Shown here in pieces: positions 39,572 to 50,577 of a stretch of DNA of 64,000 bases (its first letter is position 1; each line of letters begins with the position of its first letter). Source of the stretch: Erwinia_E haradaeae_I (lineage in GTDB: Bacteria > Pseudomonadota > Gammaproteobacteria > Enterobacterales > Enterobacteriaceae); contig NZ_LR217713.1 of the NCBI RefSeq assembly GCF_900698925.1, positions 682,001-746,000 of the forward strand, read 5' to 3'. Position numbers and translations under genes: made by a program. The notes under the pieces are model-generated. The model saw only the letters and a list, made by a program, of their open reading frames with translations. It had not been told where the DNA came from and searched no databases.

Positions 39572-40219
39572 ATGAGTGGTAAATTTATTGTTATCGAAGG
39601 TCTCGAAGGAGCAGGAAAAAGTACAGCGTGTCATGAAGTGATCACTCTTCTTCATCAATATGGAATTAAAAATGTTATACATACACGTGAACCAGGAGGC
39701 ACCCCCATAGCAGAACAGTTACGAAAATTAGTTCAACAAAAGGAAATATTACAAGAAGAAGTCACAGATTATGCTGAGTTATTAATGCTATATGCAGCAC
39801 GAATTCAATTGGTAAACAATATAATTAAACCAGCATTAGAAGAAGGGTCCTGGGTGGTGGGGGATAGGCATGACCTTTCATCACAAGCGTATCAAGGTGG
39901 TGGGCGAAAAATTAAACCTAATTTCATTAGCTATCTCAAAGAAGAACTTTTAGGTGACTTTTCACCAGACCTCACATTATATCTTGATATAACTCCTGAG
40001 ATTAGTTTACAAAGAACCCAAAAGCGTGGTGCTCTAGATCGTATTGAAATAGAATCTCTTAGTTTTTTTACTCGAACCCGAAATCGATACCTCACGCTAG
40101 CCCTGGAAGACAAACGAATTCAGATTATTGACGCAACTGAGAAACAAAGCAAAGTTACTTCTGAATTACATAGAAAAATAAACCAATGGTTAAAAAAATA
40201 TTGTAAATTTATAATCTAA
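39572..40219 (+). CDS. tmk: Thymidylate kinase
   Basis: Phosphorylates dTMP to dTDP, essential for DNA synthesis. The protein is 215 aa (E. coli 213). The P-loop is GLEGAGKS (10-17), followed by TREPGGTPIAEQLR, the DR motif GDRHDLSSQAYQGGGR and a lid region (QKRGALDRIE). In E. coli the DR motif is usually DRY/DRH; here it is DRH. ATG has AAGGAG about 14 bases upstream, rather far. In E. coli holB follows; here it is not readable. Confidence 0.97.
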   Translation: MSGKFIVIEGLEGAGKSTACHEVITLLHQYGIKNVIHTREPGGTPIAEQLRKLVQQKEILQEEVTDYAELLMLYAARIQLVNNIIKPALEEGSWVVGDRHDLSSQAYQGGGRKIKPNFISYLKEELLGDFSPDLTLYLDITPEISLQRTQKRGALDRIEIESLSFFTRTRNRYLTLALEDKRIQIIDATEKQSKVTSELHRKINQWLKKYCKFII

Positions 40220-40799
40220 GATTATCAACATATATAATATCAACCTGTATATTAAATTAAAAAAATAATTTATATCTTTTTAGTTAATTACATTCAATAA
40301 ATCAAATTATTTATTTATTTAAAAAAACAAACTAACCAATTAACGCGTCACAGAACACCTTATTTACAATATCCAAAACCATCTAATTTCTCTAACTAAA
40401 AATTCATAAAAAATAAAAAAGCTATCTATATGGATCTATAAGAATATAAATCTAAGTATTTCTGACTACATATATAATTAATATTTCCAATAGATCTATT
40501 TGCATCTTTCAACATTATTAAAGCATTTCTTCAATATAAATAATTGTTATTATTTAGGTAGAATTTAATTGTATTAAATATATCTTCGTTTTATTTTATA
40601 ATAAAATCATTAAAATATGAAGAAAAAAGAATTACATAAAGAATATATAAATCTTAATTTAGTCTACCAGACCTAAATATATAATCTAGACAATCATATA
40701 CTTAACAATCTTTCTTCGATTTAATCTAACCCATAAAACATCTAGACTAATAGCACATATATCGTTATTTTTTTTATATAAACAAGGAATTCTTATAAA
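40220..40799. other. Spacer tmk-pth
   Basis: 580 AT-rich bases where E. coli has holB after tmk. The first bases (near 40240) read PVY then a stop against HolB PDFEKL, too little to call. No gene seen. Confidence 0.4.
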
Positions 40800-41390
40800 G
40801 TGACCTCTCCTATCCAGTTAATTGTTGGTCTATCTAATCCTGGTGCTATGTATACTAACACACGGCATAATATTGGGGCTTGGTATCTAGAATTTTTGGC
40901 TAAACGCTACGATGCAACTTTCAAACCAAATCGAAAATTTTTTGGCTATACGGCTCGTCTAGATATCGATAATAATATTTTAAGACTTCTTATTCCCACA
41001 ACCTTTATGAACCATAGCGGCAAATCTGTCTTGGCTATGGCCAAATTCTATCATATTAAAAATGAAGAAATATTAGTAGCACATGATGATCTTAATCTCC
41101 CAGTAGGTATGGCTAAATTTAAAAATAACGAAAACTATGGAGGTCATAACGGTTTAAAAAATATCAATACTAACTTAAGTAAGAAAAGTAATTTCTACCG
41201 CCTCAGTATTGGTATTGGACATCCAGGCGATCGCAATAAAGTAGTAGACTTTGTATTGGGGCAGCCTCTTAGAGAAGAAAAACAAAAAATTATTAATGTA
41301 ATTCATGAAGCTATTTTATGTACTGAATTATGGGTACAACATACGTATGTAGAAGCCATAAACCGATTACATAATTTTAAAGCAATCTAA
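40800..41390 (+). CDS. pth: Peptidyl-tRNA hydrolase
   Basis: Frees tRNA from prematurely dropped peptidyl-tRNA; essential. The protein is 196 aa (E. coli 194). Start GTG, preceded by AAGGAATTCTTATAAA. Catalytic residues are in place: Asn13 (LSNPG), His23 (TRHNIG), Asn71 (TTFMNHSG), Asp96 (AHDDLNLP) and Asn117 (YGGHNGL), each three residues later than in E. coli. The glycine-rich loop before GGHNGL is NNENY here. ychF, the E. coli downstream partner, survives only as an apparent relic. Confidence 0.97.
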   Translation: MTSPIQLIVGLSNPGAMYTNTRHNIGAWYLEFLAKRYDATFKPNRKFFGYTARLDIDNNILRLLIPTTFMNHSGKSVLAMAKFYHIKNEEILVAHDDLNLPVGMAKFKNNENYGGHNGLKNINTNLSKKSNFYRLSIGIGHPGDRNKVVDFVLGQPLREEKQKIINVIHEAILCTELWVQHTYVEAINRLHNFKAI

Positions 41391-41420
41391 TACATGATAT
41401 TAAGTTTATTAATTTTTTGA

Positions 41421-41452
41421 TAACCATAACCAATGATGTAGATATATGGTTA
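41421..41452 (+). terminator. Terminator-like hairpin after pth
   Basis: TAACCATA (41421-41428) pairs with TATGGTTA (41445-41452) around a 16-base loop and is followed by GTTATTTTTTAATA, a usable U-run. It lies 30 bases after the pth stop. Confidence 0.5.
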
Positions 41453-41751
41453 GTTATTTTTTAATAAAATATTTTAAATCTTTCGTACCCACCTTGTTCA
41501 TCACAACTAGATTTTACTAGAAAACAATAATTCGTCTATTTTTCTTTAATCTATATTTTTCTTTAATCTATATATAATAAATAGACTGATATTAGTTGTT
41601 ACAAATTATATAAACTAGAATAACATTATGACATAATACAAACTAGCACTAGCAACTGTAGTTAAAAATTAAAATCCATTTATATTCGTCTCTCATCTGT
41701 AATGAAATAATCCTATTTTGTAAAATTTATTAAAAACACAATATATTTTCT

Positions 41752-42020
41752 GAGCCAACAAAGGTTAAGCGCTGAATAAGCGGAGAAAAACCCCTATCAA
41801 ACTGTGTTATCTAGTGCAATCTCAATAAAGATTAAATCTTTATCTTATTTATTAAAATTTCACTTCATAAATCTATATTATTTATACGATCCACTTAAAT
41901 TCTATAGCTAACTTACTTATAGAGCTCTTAGTGCAGGCAGTTTAAAGATTAAAGCATATGAGAGGCAAAAATAGGATAGTACATGAAAATATAAAAAAAT
42001 TAAATTTATATTCTTTTTAA
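41752..42020 (+). pseudogene. ychF: 3' relic of ychF (ribosome-binding ATPase)
   Basis: ychF follows pth in E. coli. Here a less AT-rich stretch starts at 41752, where EPTKVKR-stop-ISGEKPLS lines up with YchF EPGLNRVIRAGYKLLN without gaps (Glu, Pro, Gly, Lys, Leu identical). Near 41815, L-C-Y-L fits LQTYF. The end reads RGKNRIVHENIKKLN (41962-42006) against YchF EGKDYIVKDGDVMNF, with a stop at 42018. From EP to the end is 269 bases here and about 306 in E. coli. Several stops and shifts make it non-functional. A TLF block near 41493-41501 may be a trace of the P-loop region. Confidence 0.4.
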
Positions 42021-43147
42021 TAGAAAGTTTTTATACGAAAGTTCATTATATTAAATATTTATTTTATATAGTCATACATAGATATAACAACTTTTTGTTT
42101 TTCTTATCATCTACTAAAAAGTATAAAAAAATTGTACTTATAATATATGTTGATACATAGGCATTTTTTATAATAAAAACTATATTCCCTGTATACTAAT
42201 CTCTTGATTATGCATCAATATTCTTTTAGATCATATTTTAAATATGAAATATTGATTTCAAATTAAAAATTTCTTCTACTATATAAATTCTAATTTTTTA
42301 TAAAAAAGAATAGAGATAAAACTTTTAAACTTAAAATATTAATATAAATTAAAGACAGTGTTAAAGACATTCTCTTATATTATCTTATCATAAATACTCT
42401 CAAGAACTCATTAGAAAGAAATATATACATTAAAATGGAAATAATATTCAATACGCATTATAATAACTAAAATCCGTAAGATCATGTCCGTAAGATCATA
42501 TTTAGGTAAACATTGATTCATTGTTGTACAAAATACTACACTCAGATCCTGTTTTTTAAAACTATACTTTTAATATCGTAAAAAAATAAAAATCCATTCA
42601 GTTAGCTTGTAATTTATATTAAAAGATATTTTTTAGTCAAACATAAATATTTATGATCAAAATATAAAACATTTTTTATAAAAATTAAGTATTTAAAAAA
42701 TGATCGATCCAATGCTATTGTATTTTTAATAATATATATATTATAATCTTAGACAGAAAACATAGAAAAATATAGAGATAAAATATAAAAATATGATATT
42801 ATTCCGTTTTTTTATATAAAAACTTATTTTATAAAATATAGTATTTTGACCACACATTAATAACTATGTTAGTACATAAATAATCAAATAAAATATAAAA
42901 AAATTATATTCTAAATATAACAATGATTACTTAACTTCATATTAATATATGCAAAACTCTAAGTTCAATGAAGGAACACATATATGTTAAAATATACAAA
43001 CACTCTTAATAAATCCCTTCGTTAAATAAGAACCTTAATAACATATATTTTTAAAGTGATAGTTACATATGATATTCCTACTCATTCTTTATTTATAAAA
43101 TAAATTCCATACTTAATTCAGTATAAATTAGATTTATCTTCTATAGA

Positions 43148-43528
43148 TTAACTTTCTAAAACCACCATAGCACAGGTGTAGCACCTTTCATCAGATAATG
43201 TAATATGAACATGCTCAACTAATAATTTCTTGGCCATAATTTTTGCATTATCTAAAAAACATAAAAACGGTTTACCTAATTTATCATGACAAACCTCAAA
43301 TTGATTAAATGTTATTGAATCCTGCATTCCTGTACCAAAAGCTTTAGATGCTGCTTCTTTAACAGCTAAACGTTTAGCTAAAAAACGTTCTGGTTTATTG
43401 TTTTTTTGATACTGAATCCATTCAGATTCACTCAAAATACGATGCGCTAAACGATCTCCTTTCCTAGAAATTACTTTATATACTCTAAAAATCTCCACAA
43501 TATCTATTCCAATACCAAGAATAGCCAT
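43148..43528 (-). CDS. acpS: Holo-[acyl-carrier-protein] synthase
   Basis: Transfers phosphopantetheine from CoA to acyl carrier protein, needed for fatty acid synthesis. The protein is 126 aa as in E. coli. The Mg site is Asp9 (GIGIDIVEI) and Glu58 in the RLAVKEAASKAFGTG block, followed by ...HVHITLSDE...CYTCAMVV at the C-terminus. In E. coli it ends the lepA-lepB-rnc-era-recO-pdxJ-acpS transcript. Here it stands alone, with a pdxJ relic directly upstream. Confidence 0.96.
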   Translation of the reverse strand: MAILGIGIDIVEIFRVYKVISRKGDRLAHRILSESEWIQYQKNNKPERFLAKRLAVKEAASKAFGTGMQDSITFNQFEVCHDKLGKPFLCFLDNAKIMAKKLLVEHVHITLSDERCYTCAMVVLES

Positions 43529-46500
43529 GAACCATCCTTACGCAATCACGTCTTTAAATTATAATCCTGATAACTTATGATCAAATAATATTATTATATA
43601 ATATACTTATTCCCTTGAATATTTTATAAATTATTTTATAATATATCATTATCTCACAAAACAATACCAATTCTTATCACATTATATCTGAATTTTAATA
43701 TCTATCCTCTACCTACTGATCAATAGCACAACAATTAAATCAAATACCTGAAACTACACATAGTATAGAACCTATCTGAAAAAATAAATTGAAATACAAT
43801 TTTAAAAAATATGTTCATCATTCAATAACATCGACTAATCTGTAATAGCAAGGCATTTCTTAGAGTCTTTGATCCATTATTTCCAGCGGTAAAGAGAACA
43901 CACTGCAATATCTATAATGATACTATATACATAGTAATCACTTTAAAAATCTAATATTTATAACCCACACTCATTTCTTCTTCCTGTGTAATTAAAATTA
44001 AGAACCCTACAATATCAAAATAAGAGAACCTAGTATGGGTTATAATTTAATTTATATAATTTTAAATATGTTCTCTTATTTATAAAATATGTAGAATATA
44101 AAGAATCATGTTCTACTACATGTGGACTAATTAATCCATATAGACTAATTAATCCAAGCTAAATTTCCTATAAATATAAATAAGAATTCCTCTAATTCTA
44201 TCCATTTCAAAATATTACCATTTGGAGAGAATGCATGTTCATACAAAAATAAGTAAAATACTGACTTCATTGCAATAAGACTAAATATAGAAATGAATCA
44301 ATGAAATAAAATAACATATGACAATATTACTCTATATTGATGTAGAATAAGTTCATATTAACATGATTTATTTTGATAAAATCGATTTTATGTATACGAA
44401 TTAAAAGTTATATTTCAGAAATTAAAAATGTTATTAATGGTAAAAATATATTCTATCTATTATCTATGATAATAGCTTTTCTTACGAGAAAGAATACTAC
44501 ATCCTTAAATTATATTTAATATCATTAGCTTCATAAAATATAAAAAATCCTCTCTAATTTTATCTTCATTAAACACTATATTCCTATATCATATAAGAAC
44601 TAACTTATTAAAATATAAAATATAAAAAAAATAAATTCTTTACTATATTGAATAATTATAAATAATATTAATACAGTGTTATCTTAATATCGAGATAATT
44701 ATATCTAAAATTAATCTAATTATAATAATAATTAATATACAAAGTGCGTATTGTTAAATCCATATATCGTTAACCTCATATCTATCTATCTATTTATTCC
44801 AGAATCAATATATTGTTAAATAGCATATACATCATTAACAATAACCAAATTTTTTAGATCTTCTTATAAACCTAATTTACCTCGCATTTATGAAATAGAA
44901 TATATTATATAAAATATACCCCCTTATTTTCTTCTCCAATCTACTATTCTCTATCTTTTTTCTGGTATCAATTTTCTGCGTATCATGCTATCACTACACG
45001 TCTCAAGTTACTGAAATACCCTAAGATAAAAAATATTAAAATATGAATAAACAATATTAATTTTTTATATCACATAAGTAAAGACGCTCTTTTATTACCC
45101 CCCTTAATATATGAGAACATATATCTATTTCTAATATATTCTACTACTGTCTTCAACGATAGAAAATAGTATTTTTCTAATTACGTAGAATTAGAGATAT
45201 CTAAAAATTAAACATACATCTAATTATATTAATTTATAATCATCAAATTATATTAAGAAAAAATATAAATACTATCTTAATACTCATATATCATAGACCC
45301 ATATGTCAAAGTTTTTAACTAATTACATATTTTAATTCTAAATTAATGCAGTCTTGATACAAAAAATTGTTTATTAACTAACCAATAGAAAAATATCATA
45401 TAATCTTTGTATAACTCTTCGATATACTAATAACATAAAAAATATTAATTTTTACATACCTCAAGCTCTATTCAATCTTAATATACACAATATTACATCT
45501 TGATTCTTAAAAGATTGATCTGTTAAAAATATTCTATTTCAACCTTATGATATATCTAAAATATAAAATATAAAATAATAGATATTATTATAAAGATATA
45601 TTGGCAAAATAAATAAAAAATCTTCCAAATAATGTATGATTAGATATGTAAGTACCAAATTTTAATAAATTAAATACTTTATACAAGGTAGTTTTATAAT
45701 AGTTTTATCAATAGTTATTTTCGATATTAAAAAATAAATTAATTTAAAATTACAATATATCTTATATAATAATTTTCTTTTCTATGTAAAAATAACTGTA
45801 TAAACCAACCTAAGGTACAATCTTGTTGTATTTTACAATACATTTAGATGAATTATCTAATTAACTTTTTATACTAGAACTAATAGAATAAATAATATTT
45901 TTAAAAGAAATTACATAAAACAAACAAGATAATAAATAAAACAAAGTAAAAAATTATAATTGAAAAATTTAAGTATAAATAATAAAATAATTTATATAAA
46001 CTATATAAAATATATATAAATAGATAAGAAAATTAACTTTAATCTGATAAAAATCAGATACTATCTTTATAAATATGAAAAAAATACTATAATAATATTA
46101 TGATTTAATCTAAATATGTAAACCCTTTCAAGACCCACTCTTACCAAAAATAAATTATTTAGTCACAGTTATGACAATAGTAACTTAAAATGACATACTC
46201 GTATGAGTATAAACTTATCTCTTTTATACAAAATTTATACAATAAATATCCAGTAATTTACTTCCTATCTGCTCTATTATTTCTATAATAATTATTATTA
46301 CTATTTATTATGCTTAAATCAATGATGAGGTCTGTGAAAAATTAATTGCTTGAATTATAAAATCATAAATTTTAAAAAATTTTAACCACCTTTTATAGGA
46401 ATAAAAAATAAAATACTCATTAAAATGTATGATAAATTATAAATAAAAATACTATCTCAGTTCTCAATAAATGTAGCAATAACAAAATTTATTACAACCC

Positions 46501-46966
46501 TTAATTATCTTCAATAATATTTAATTATCTTCAAGAATATCAAGACTACCTACAATATACATTATTTAAAAAAACATCTAACATCTATCGAGCTATATTC
46601 AAAAAAATTTACATGATAAGTATAAAATTACATTGAATAGAGATCCTCCTAACAATTTCTAAAAATATTATAAACGTGTATCAACAAGACTATACGTTAA
46701 CAACTAAAATAGTTAATAACACTTTAATTCTCAAACACATCCCAATTCTATGGATGTATATATCTCGAACTTATCGCAACCTCTTCTGTATCCTAGAGGT
46801 GGATATTGTAGAAATAATTTTAATATAACAGTAACCTGTTACCAAACATAAATATACTTATAAAGTAAACATTAATCAACTGCAGTATGACATATATTGA
46901 TAATGAAAAAGAATTTAGACAATGCCACAAACTCTGTTGATGATATAAAATATAGGACATTTTAGT
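43529..46966. other. 3.4-kb spacer acpS-sthA, the longest in the window
   Basis: Divergent neighbours. The part next to acpS is where pdxJ, recO, era and rnc lie in E. coli (together about 3 kb). Only the pdxJ 3' relic is readable. A 14-bp repeat with period 18 (44125-44156) and a 20-bp tandem duplication with one mismatch (46501-46540) are present. Much of 44.3-46.4 kb is almost pure A/T. Confidence 0.5.
43533..43582 (-). pseudogene. pdxJ: 3' relic of pdxJ (pyridoxine 5'-phosphate synthase)
   Basis: E. coli pdxJ ends directly before acpS. Five bases or so upstream of acpS the minus strand reads FKDVIA followed by TAA, against PdxJ LKDAVAE; Lys, Asp and Ala are identical and a GAA codon seems to have become TAA. 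Further upstream HKLSG fits PdxJ HAIIG in order, with a small deletion between. In DNA, TTTAAAGACGTGATTGCG against E. coli CTGAAAGACGCGGTGGCA (from memory). The remaining gene is unreadable. Confidence 0.45.
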
Positions 46967-48367
46967 ATGAAAAAATCTCATGATTATCATGCAATTGTTA
47001 TTGGCTCAGGTCCAGGTGGTGAAGGTGCTGCGATGGGTCTGGTCAAACAAGGGGTACATATAGCAGTTATTGAGCGCTATCAGAATATTGGTGGTGGCTG
47101 TACACATTGGGGCACTATTCCTTCCAAAACACTTCGCCATGCTGTAAGCAGAATCATCGAGTTCAACCAAAATCCTCTTTATAGAAATCAAAATCAACTC
47201 CTTCGTTCTTCTTTTTCTGAAATATTAAATCATACTGTAAATGTAATTAACCAGCAAACGCATGTGCGACAAGGATTTTATGAACGAAACCACTGTGATA
47301 TTTTTCAAGGACATGCTCATTTTATTGATAACAATACAATTGAAGTTTTAATTCCTGATGGAAGTACCGAAAGACTTACGGCTCAAAAGTTTGTTCTTGC
47401 GTGTGGATCACGACCTTATCATCCACCCAATATTGACTTTCACAACCCACGAATCTACGATAGTGACTCTATCCTTAATCTACAACATGATCTTAATCAC
47501 ATTATTATTTACGGTGCTGGAGTCATTGGTTGTGAATATGCTTCAATTTTTCGAGGGCTCTCTATTAAAGTTGATTTAATTAATACTCGTAATCGTCTTC
47601 TCGCATTCTTGGATCAAGAAATGTCAGATTCCCTTTCATATCATCTCTGGAATAATGGAGTGGTAATTCGGCCTAATGAAGAACTACAAAAAATTGAAGC
47701 AGTACCTGATGGAATTATTGTACACCTACAATCCGGAAAAAAAATAAAAGCAGGATGTTTCCTATATGCTAATGGTCGATCAGGTAATACACATTCCTTA
47801 TCATTGACAAATGTAGGCCTCGTAGCAGATATACGGGGTATGTTAAAAGTGAATCACCTGTATCAGACAGAACAACCTCATATCTACGCAGTAGGAGATA
47901 TTATTGGCTATCCTAGCCTAGCCTCAACTGCATATGATCAAGGGCGTCTTGCTGCTCAAGCAATGATTAAAGGCGAGGTAATAACAAATTTAAGCAAAGA
48001 TATACCAACAGGTATATACACTATTCCAGAAATTAGCTCTATTGGTCAAACTGAGCAAAAATTAACAGCTATGAAAATCCCTTATGAAGTGGGAAGAGCA
48101 CAGTTTAAACACCTGGCACGTGCGCAAATTATTGGTATGAGCGTAGGAAGTCTCAAAATTCTCTTCCACCGAGAAACCAAAGAGATTCTAGGTGTACACT
48201 GCTTTGGTGAGCGAGCAGCCGAAATAATTCATATTGGTCAGGCTATAATGGAACAGAAAAATGGTGGTAATACACTTGAGTATTTTGTTAATACAACATT
48301 CAATTACCCAACAATGGCGGAAGCCTATCGAGTTGCGGCGCTTAATGGTATAAATCGATTATTTTAA
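46967..48367 (+). CDS. sthA: Soluble pyridine nucleotide transhydrogenase
   Basis: FAD enzyme that moves hydride between NADPH and NAD, balancing the two pools (cytosol). The protein is 466 aa as in E. coli. FAD motif GSGPGGEG (13-20), the GGGCTHWGTIPSKTLRHAV block, NAD(P) motif GAGVIGCE (183-190), and a C-terminal dimer domain ending YRVAALNGINRLF. It is not Lpd: the redox-active disulfide CxxxxC is absent, as is typical of SthA. More than 80% of residues appear identical to E. coli by eye. There is no close neighbour on either side. Confidence 0.97.
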   Translation: MKKSHDYHAIVIGSGPGGEGAAMGLVKQGVHIAVIERYQNIGGGCTHWGTIPSKTLRHAVSRIIEFNQNPLYRNQNQLLRSSFSEILNHTVNVINQQTHVRQGFYERNHCDIFQGHAHFIDNNTIEVLIPDGSTERLTAQKFVLACGSRPYHPPNIDFHNPRIYDSDSILNLQHDLNHIIIYGAGVIGCEYASIFRGLSIKVDLINTRNRLLAFLDQEMSDSLSYHLWNNGVVIRPNEELQKIEAVPDGIIVHLQSGKKIKAGCFLYANGRSGNTHSLSLTNVGLVADIRGMLKVNHLYQTEQPHIYAVGDIIGYPSLASTAYDQGRLAAQAMIKGEVITNLSKDIPTGIYTIPEISSIGQTEQKLTAMKIPYEVGRAQFKHLARAQIIGMSVGSLKILFHRETKEILGVHCFGERAAEIIHIGQAIMEQKNGGNTLEYFVNTTFNYPTMAEAYRVAALNGINRLF

Positions 48368-49683
48368 TAATCGATTACTAACAAGGCATCTCGATAAATT
48401 ATTACTTTTATCTATATAAATTATAAAAACATAATATTCATATCATTAATCAAACAATATACCCTTGACCACATATTTAAGTATCAATAATATAATTAAT
48501 AAATGAAAGTTAATGAAAGAGAATTACTCGAGATGCAGGAGCTCTATGCGGTCTAATTAAAGCCTGTCTAGAATAGATCTCTAATATCATATAATGTTTA
48601 ACTTCGAACAACATACAAAAATTGCTTGCAGGAGTATGCATCAAGATAATAAACCCATGATTTTACCTATAAAATAAAATTTTAAACATCTCCTGTGGTA
48701 TATACAAATAATTTTATATATATATTTTATATATAACTTACTTTTAATACAAAGATCTAATCTCTATTTGCATAGACCAAAGTACGAAAAAATAGATGAA
48801 AACAATCTATGAGTTCTTTTCCATCCTACACGCACATCTAGTAAAGAGTAAGTGCTAGAAACATCTAAAATTAACAATTTTAATATTACAATTAAATTCA
48901 TCACTATTGTTATTTACTAAAAAATTATCTGATTTCATATTTTAAATAAAAAATATAAGGACAATTATTTCTGCAACCTTTCATATATAAATTTAAAATT
49001 TAAAAAATAAAAATGTCCTATCAAATAAAATTCATATAGCTATATATAGGGACTCTATAATCTTTCTTGGTCGTGTTTATATACACAGAAAACAAATTTA
49101 TATTTGACTATAAAATAGATTTATACTATAAAATAATTAAAATCAAATATATAGACACTTGATAAGGATATTAAAAATACTAATATAAGGCTTATGTTAA
49201 AAATAACACATTGATATCTTTATACATAAATAAATGGAATATAGATATAACAAAAGTTTATATTTATAAAAAAATAAAACAACATTAATATCAATAATCA
49301 AATTATCAAATATGATCTGTGATCATTCTCAATAAAATTTTATAGAATCATTAGTATATGACTGAATAATTCAATTTAATTATATAGACTGAACAAAAGA
49401 TTTATACTATACTTTTATCTAATAAAAATTATGCATAAACTATAGAAGATTTCTAATATAGATTTTACATTATATCATCAAGTTAATCATCAATGCTAGA
49501 TATAATGGATATGAAATGCATGGAATGTAAATCTAATTAATAATTATATGATATATAAATATATGACGTATATGCATTAATTTATTACACTCATAATCAT
49601 ATAAATATTTTCTATTATTTATTTATTTTTTTTAAATCTTAATGGATAAAAAAATGAGTATTGTATACTATTGAGAACTCATC
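48368..49683. other. 1.3-kb spacer sthA-nfuA
   Basis: No gene. A less AT-rich patch at about 48520-48576 has a short open stretch RITRDAGALCGLIKACLE then TAG on the plus strand; I do not recognise it. The remainder is AT-rich. E. coli gntX, which precedes nfuA, is not seen. Confidence 0.45.
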
Positions 49684-50259
49684 ATGATCATGATTACTAA
49701 TTCTGCCCAAATGCATTTTACAAAACTGTTATCAACTCAGAAAAACGGAACCCAGATTCGTGTATTTATTATCAATCCAGGTACAGAAATTGCTGAGTGT
49801 GGTGTGTCCTACTGCTCTCCTGAAACAATAGAAGAAACCGATACTGAATTAAAATTCTCTCAATTTTCAGTATTTATTGATGAGAATAGTCACCCATATC
49901 TTCAAGATGCCGAAATCGATTTTGTTACTGATGCGATTTTATCTCAGCTAACATTAAAAGCACCTAACGCTAAAACACCTAAAATTAATTCCAATTCTCC
50001 ACTTATTGATAAAGTAAAACATATCTTACAAACAAAAATTAATCCAAAATTAGCCCACCATGGTGGTGGGGTTTCAGTAATAAATATAACTGATGAAGGG
50101 TATGCAATTCTTAAATTTAGAGGAGGTTGTAATGGGTGCTCTATGGTAAACCTTACCATTAAAGAAGGTATTGAAAAAGAATTACTTACTCAATGTCCGG
50201 AATTAAAAGGAATACAAGATATTACTGACCATCAATATGGAAAACATTCCTTTTACTAA
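49684..50259 (+). CDS. nfuA: Fe/S biogenesis protein NfuA
   Basis: Carries and delivers 4Fe-4S clusters, including to lipoyl synthase and under stress. The protein is 191 aa as in E. coli. The N-terminal A-type-like domain is degenerate in the family. The C-terminal Nfu domain has the cluster ligands Cys149 and Cys152 in GGCNGCSMV. The first ATG (MIMITNSAQMHF) aligns with the E. coli start MIRISDAAQAHF; a second ATG two codons later is possible. It converges on rplY, separated by a strong hairpin and one arm of a long inverted repeat. Confidence 0.97.
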   Translation: MIMITNSAQMHFTKLLSTQKNGTQIRVFIINPGTEIAECGVSYCSPETIEETDTELKFSQFSVFIDENSHPYLQDAEIDFVTDAILSQLTLKAPNAKTPKINSNSPLIDKVKHILQTKINPKLAHHGGGVSVINITDEGYAILKFRGGCNGCSMVNLTIKEGIEKELLTQCPELKGIQDITDHQYGKHSFY

Positions 50260-50383
50260 ATCTAACAGGAAAATAAAAATTCTATAATAGATGATAATCT
50301 ATAACAATATGTATTCACTAGTACAGAAAAAATTATGTTTAGCTATAACTACAAAAGATCTAATTATAAAATGAATAAAATTA

Positions 50384-50484
50384 TTATAAGAAAAATAAGG
50401 GTTTAGTATAAATAAGAATATTGATTCTAATTTACTTCTTTACTATTATTGATAGTATACAGATAATATTTATGCATTAAGTAT
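50384..50484. repeat. Left arm of a perfect 101-bp inverted repeat
   Basis: The reverse complement of 50384-50484 is identical to 51103-51203, base for base. The match extends imperfectly to about 50510 and back to 51077. It begins 125 bases after the nfuA stop. Confidence 0.93.
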
Positions 50485-50510
50485 ACAAAGAAGTATTTTA
50501 TATTTCAAAT

Positions 50511-50577
50511 AATATATTTTAAATGGAACGCTACGTACTGTGTAAAAAAGTACGTAGCGTTCCATTTAAAATATATT
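50511..50577. terminator. 29-bp perfect hairpin between nfuA and rplY
   Basis: The left arm 50511-50539 pairs base for base with 50549-50577 around the loop GTGTAAAAA. The apex is GC-containing (GGAACGCTACGTACT) and the base is A/T. On either strand the basal arm supplies T-runs after the stem. The right arm overlaps the first two bases of the rplY stop codon. It is best read as a bidirectional terminator for this convergent pair. Confidence 0.75.

Larger units (their letters stand above)
41391..43147. other. 1.76-kb spacer pth-acpS (convergent)
   Basis: Contains the pth terminator-like hairpin, the ychF relic, a perfect 17-bp tandem duplication (41538-41571) and a 13-bp repeat with period 14 (42473-42499). 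From about 42.0 to 43.1 kb it is extremely AT-rich with nothing recognisable. Confidence 0.5.

Noticed and set aside
40220..40260. Possible holB start after tmk
   Set aside because: A match of two or three residues only.
46967..48367. Dihydrolipoamide dehydrogenase (lpd) for the 466-aa flavoprotein
   Set aside because: No redox disulfide; the GGGCTHWGTIPSK block and the C-terminus are those of SthA.
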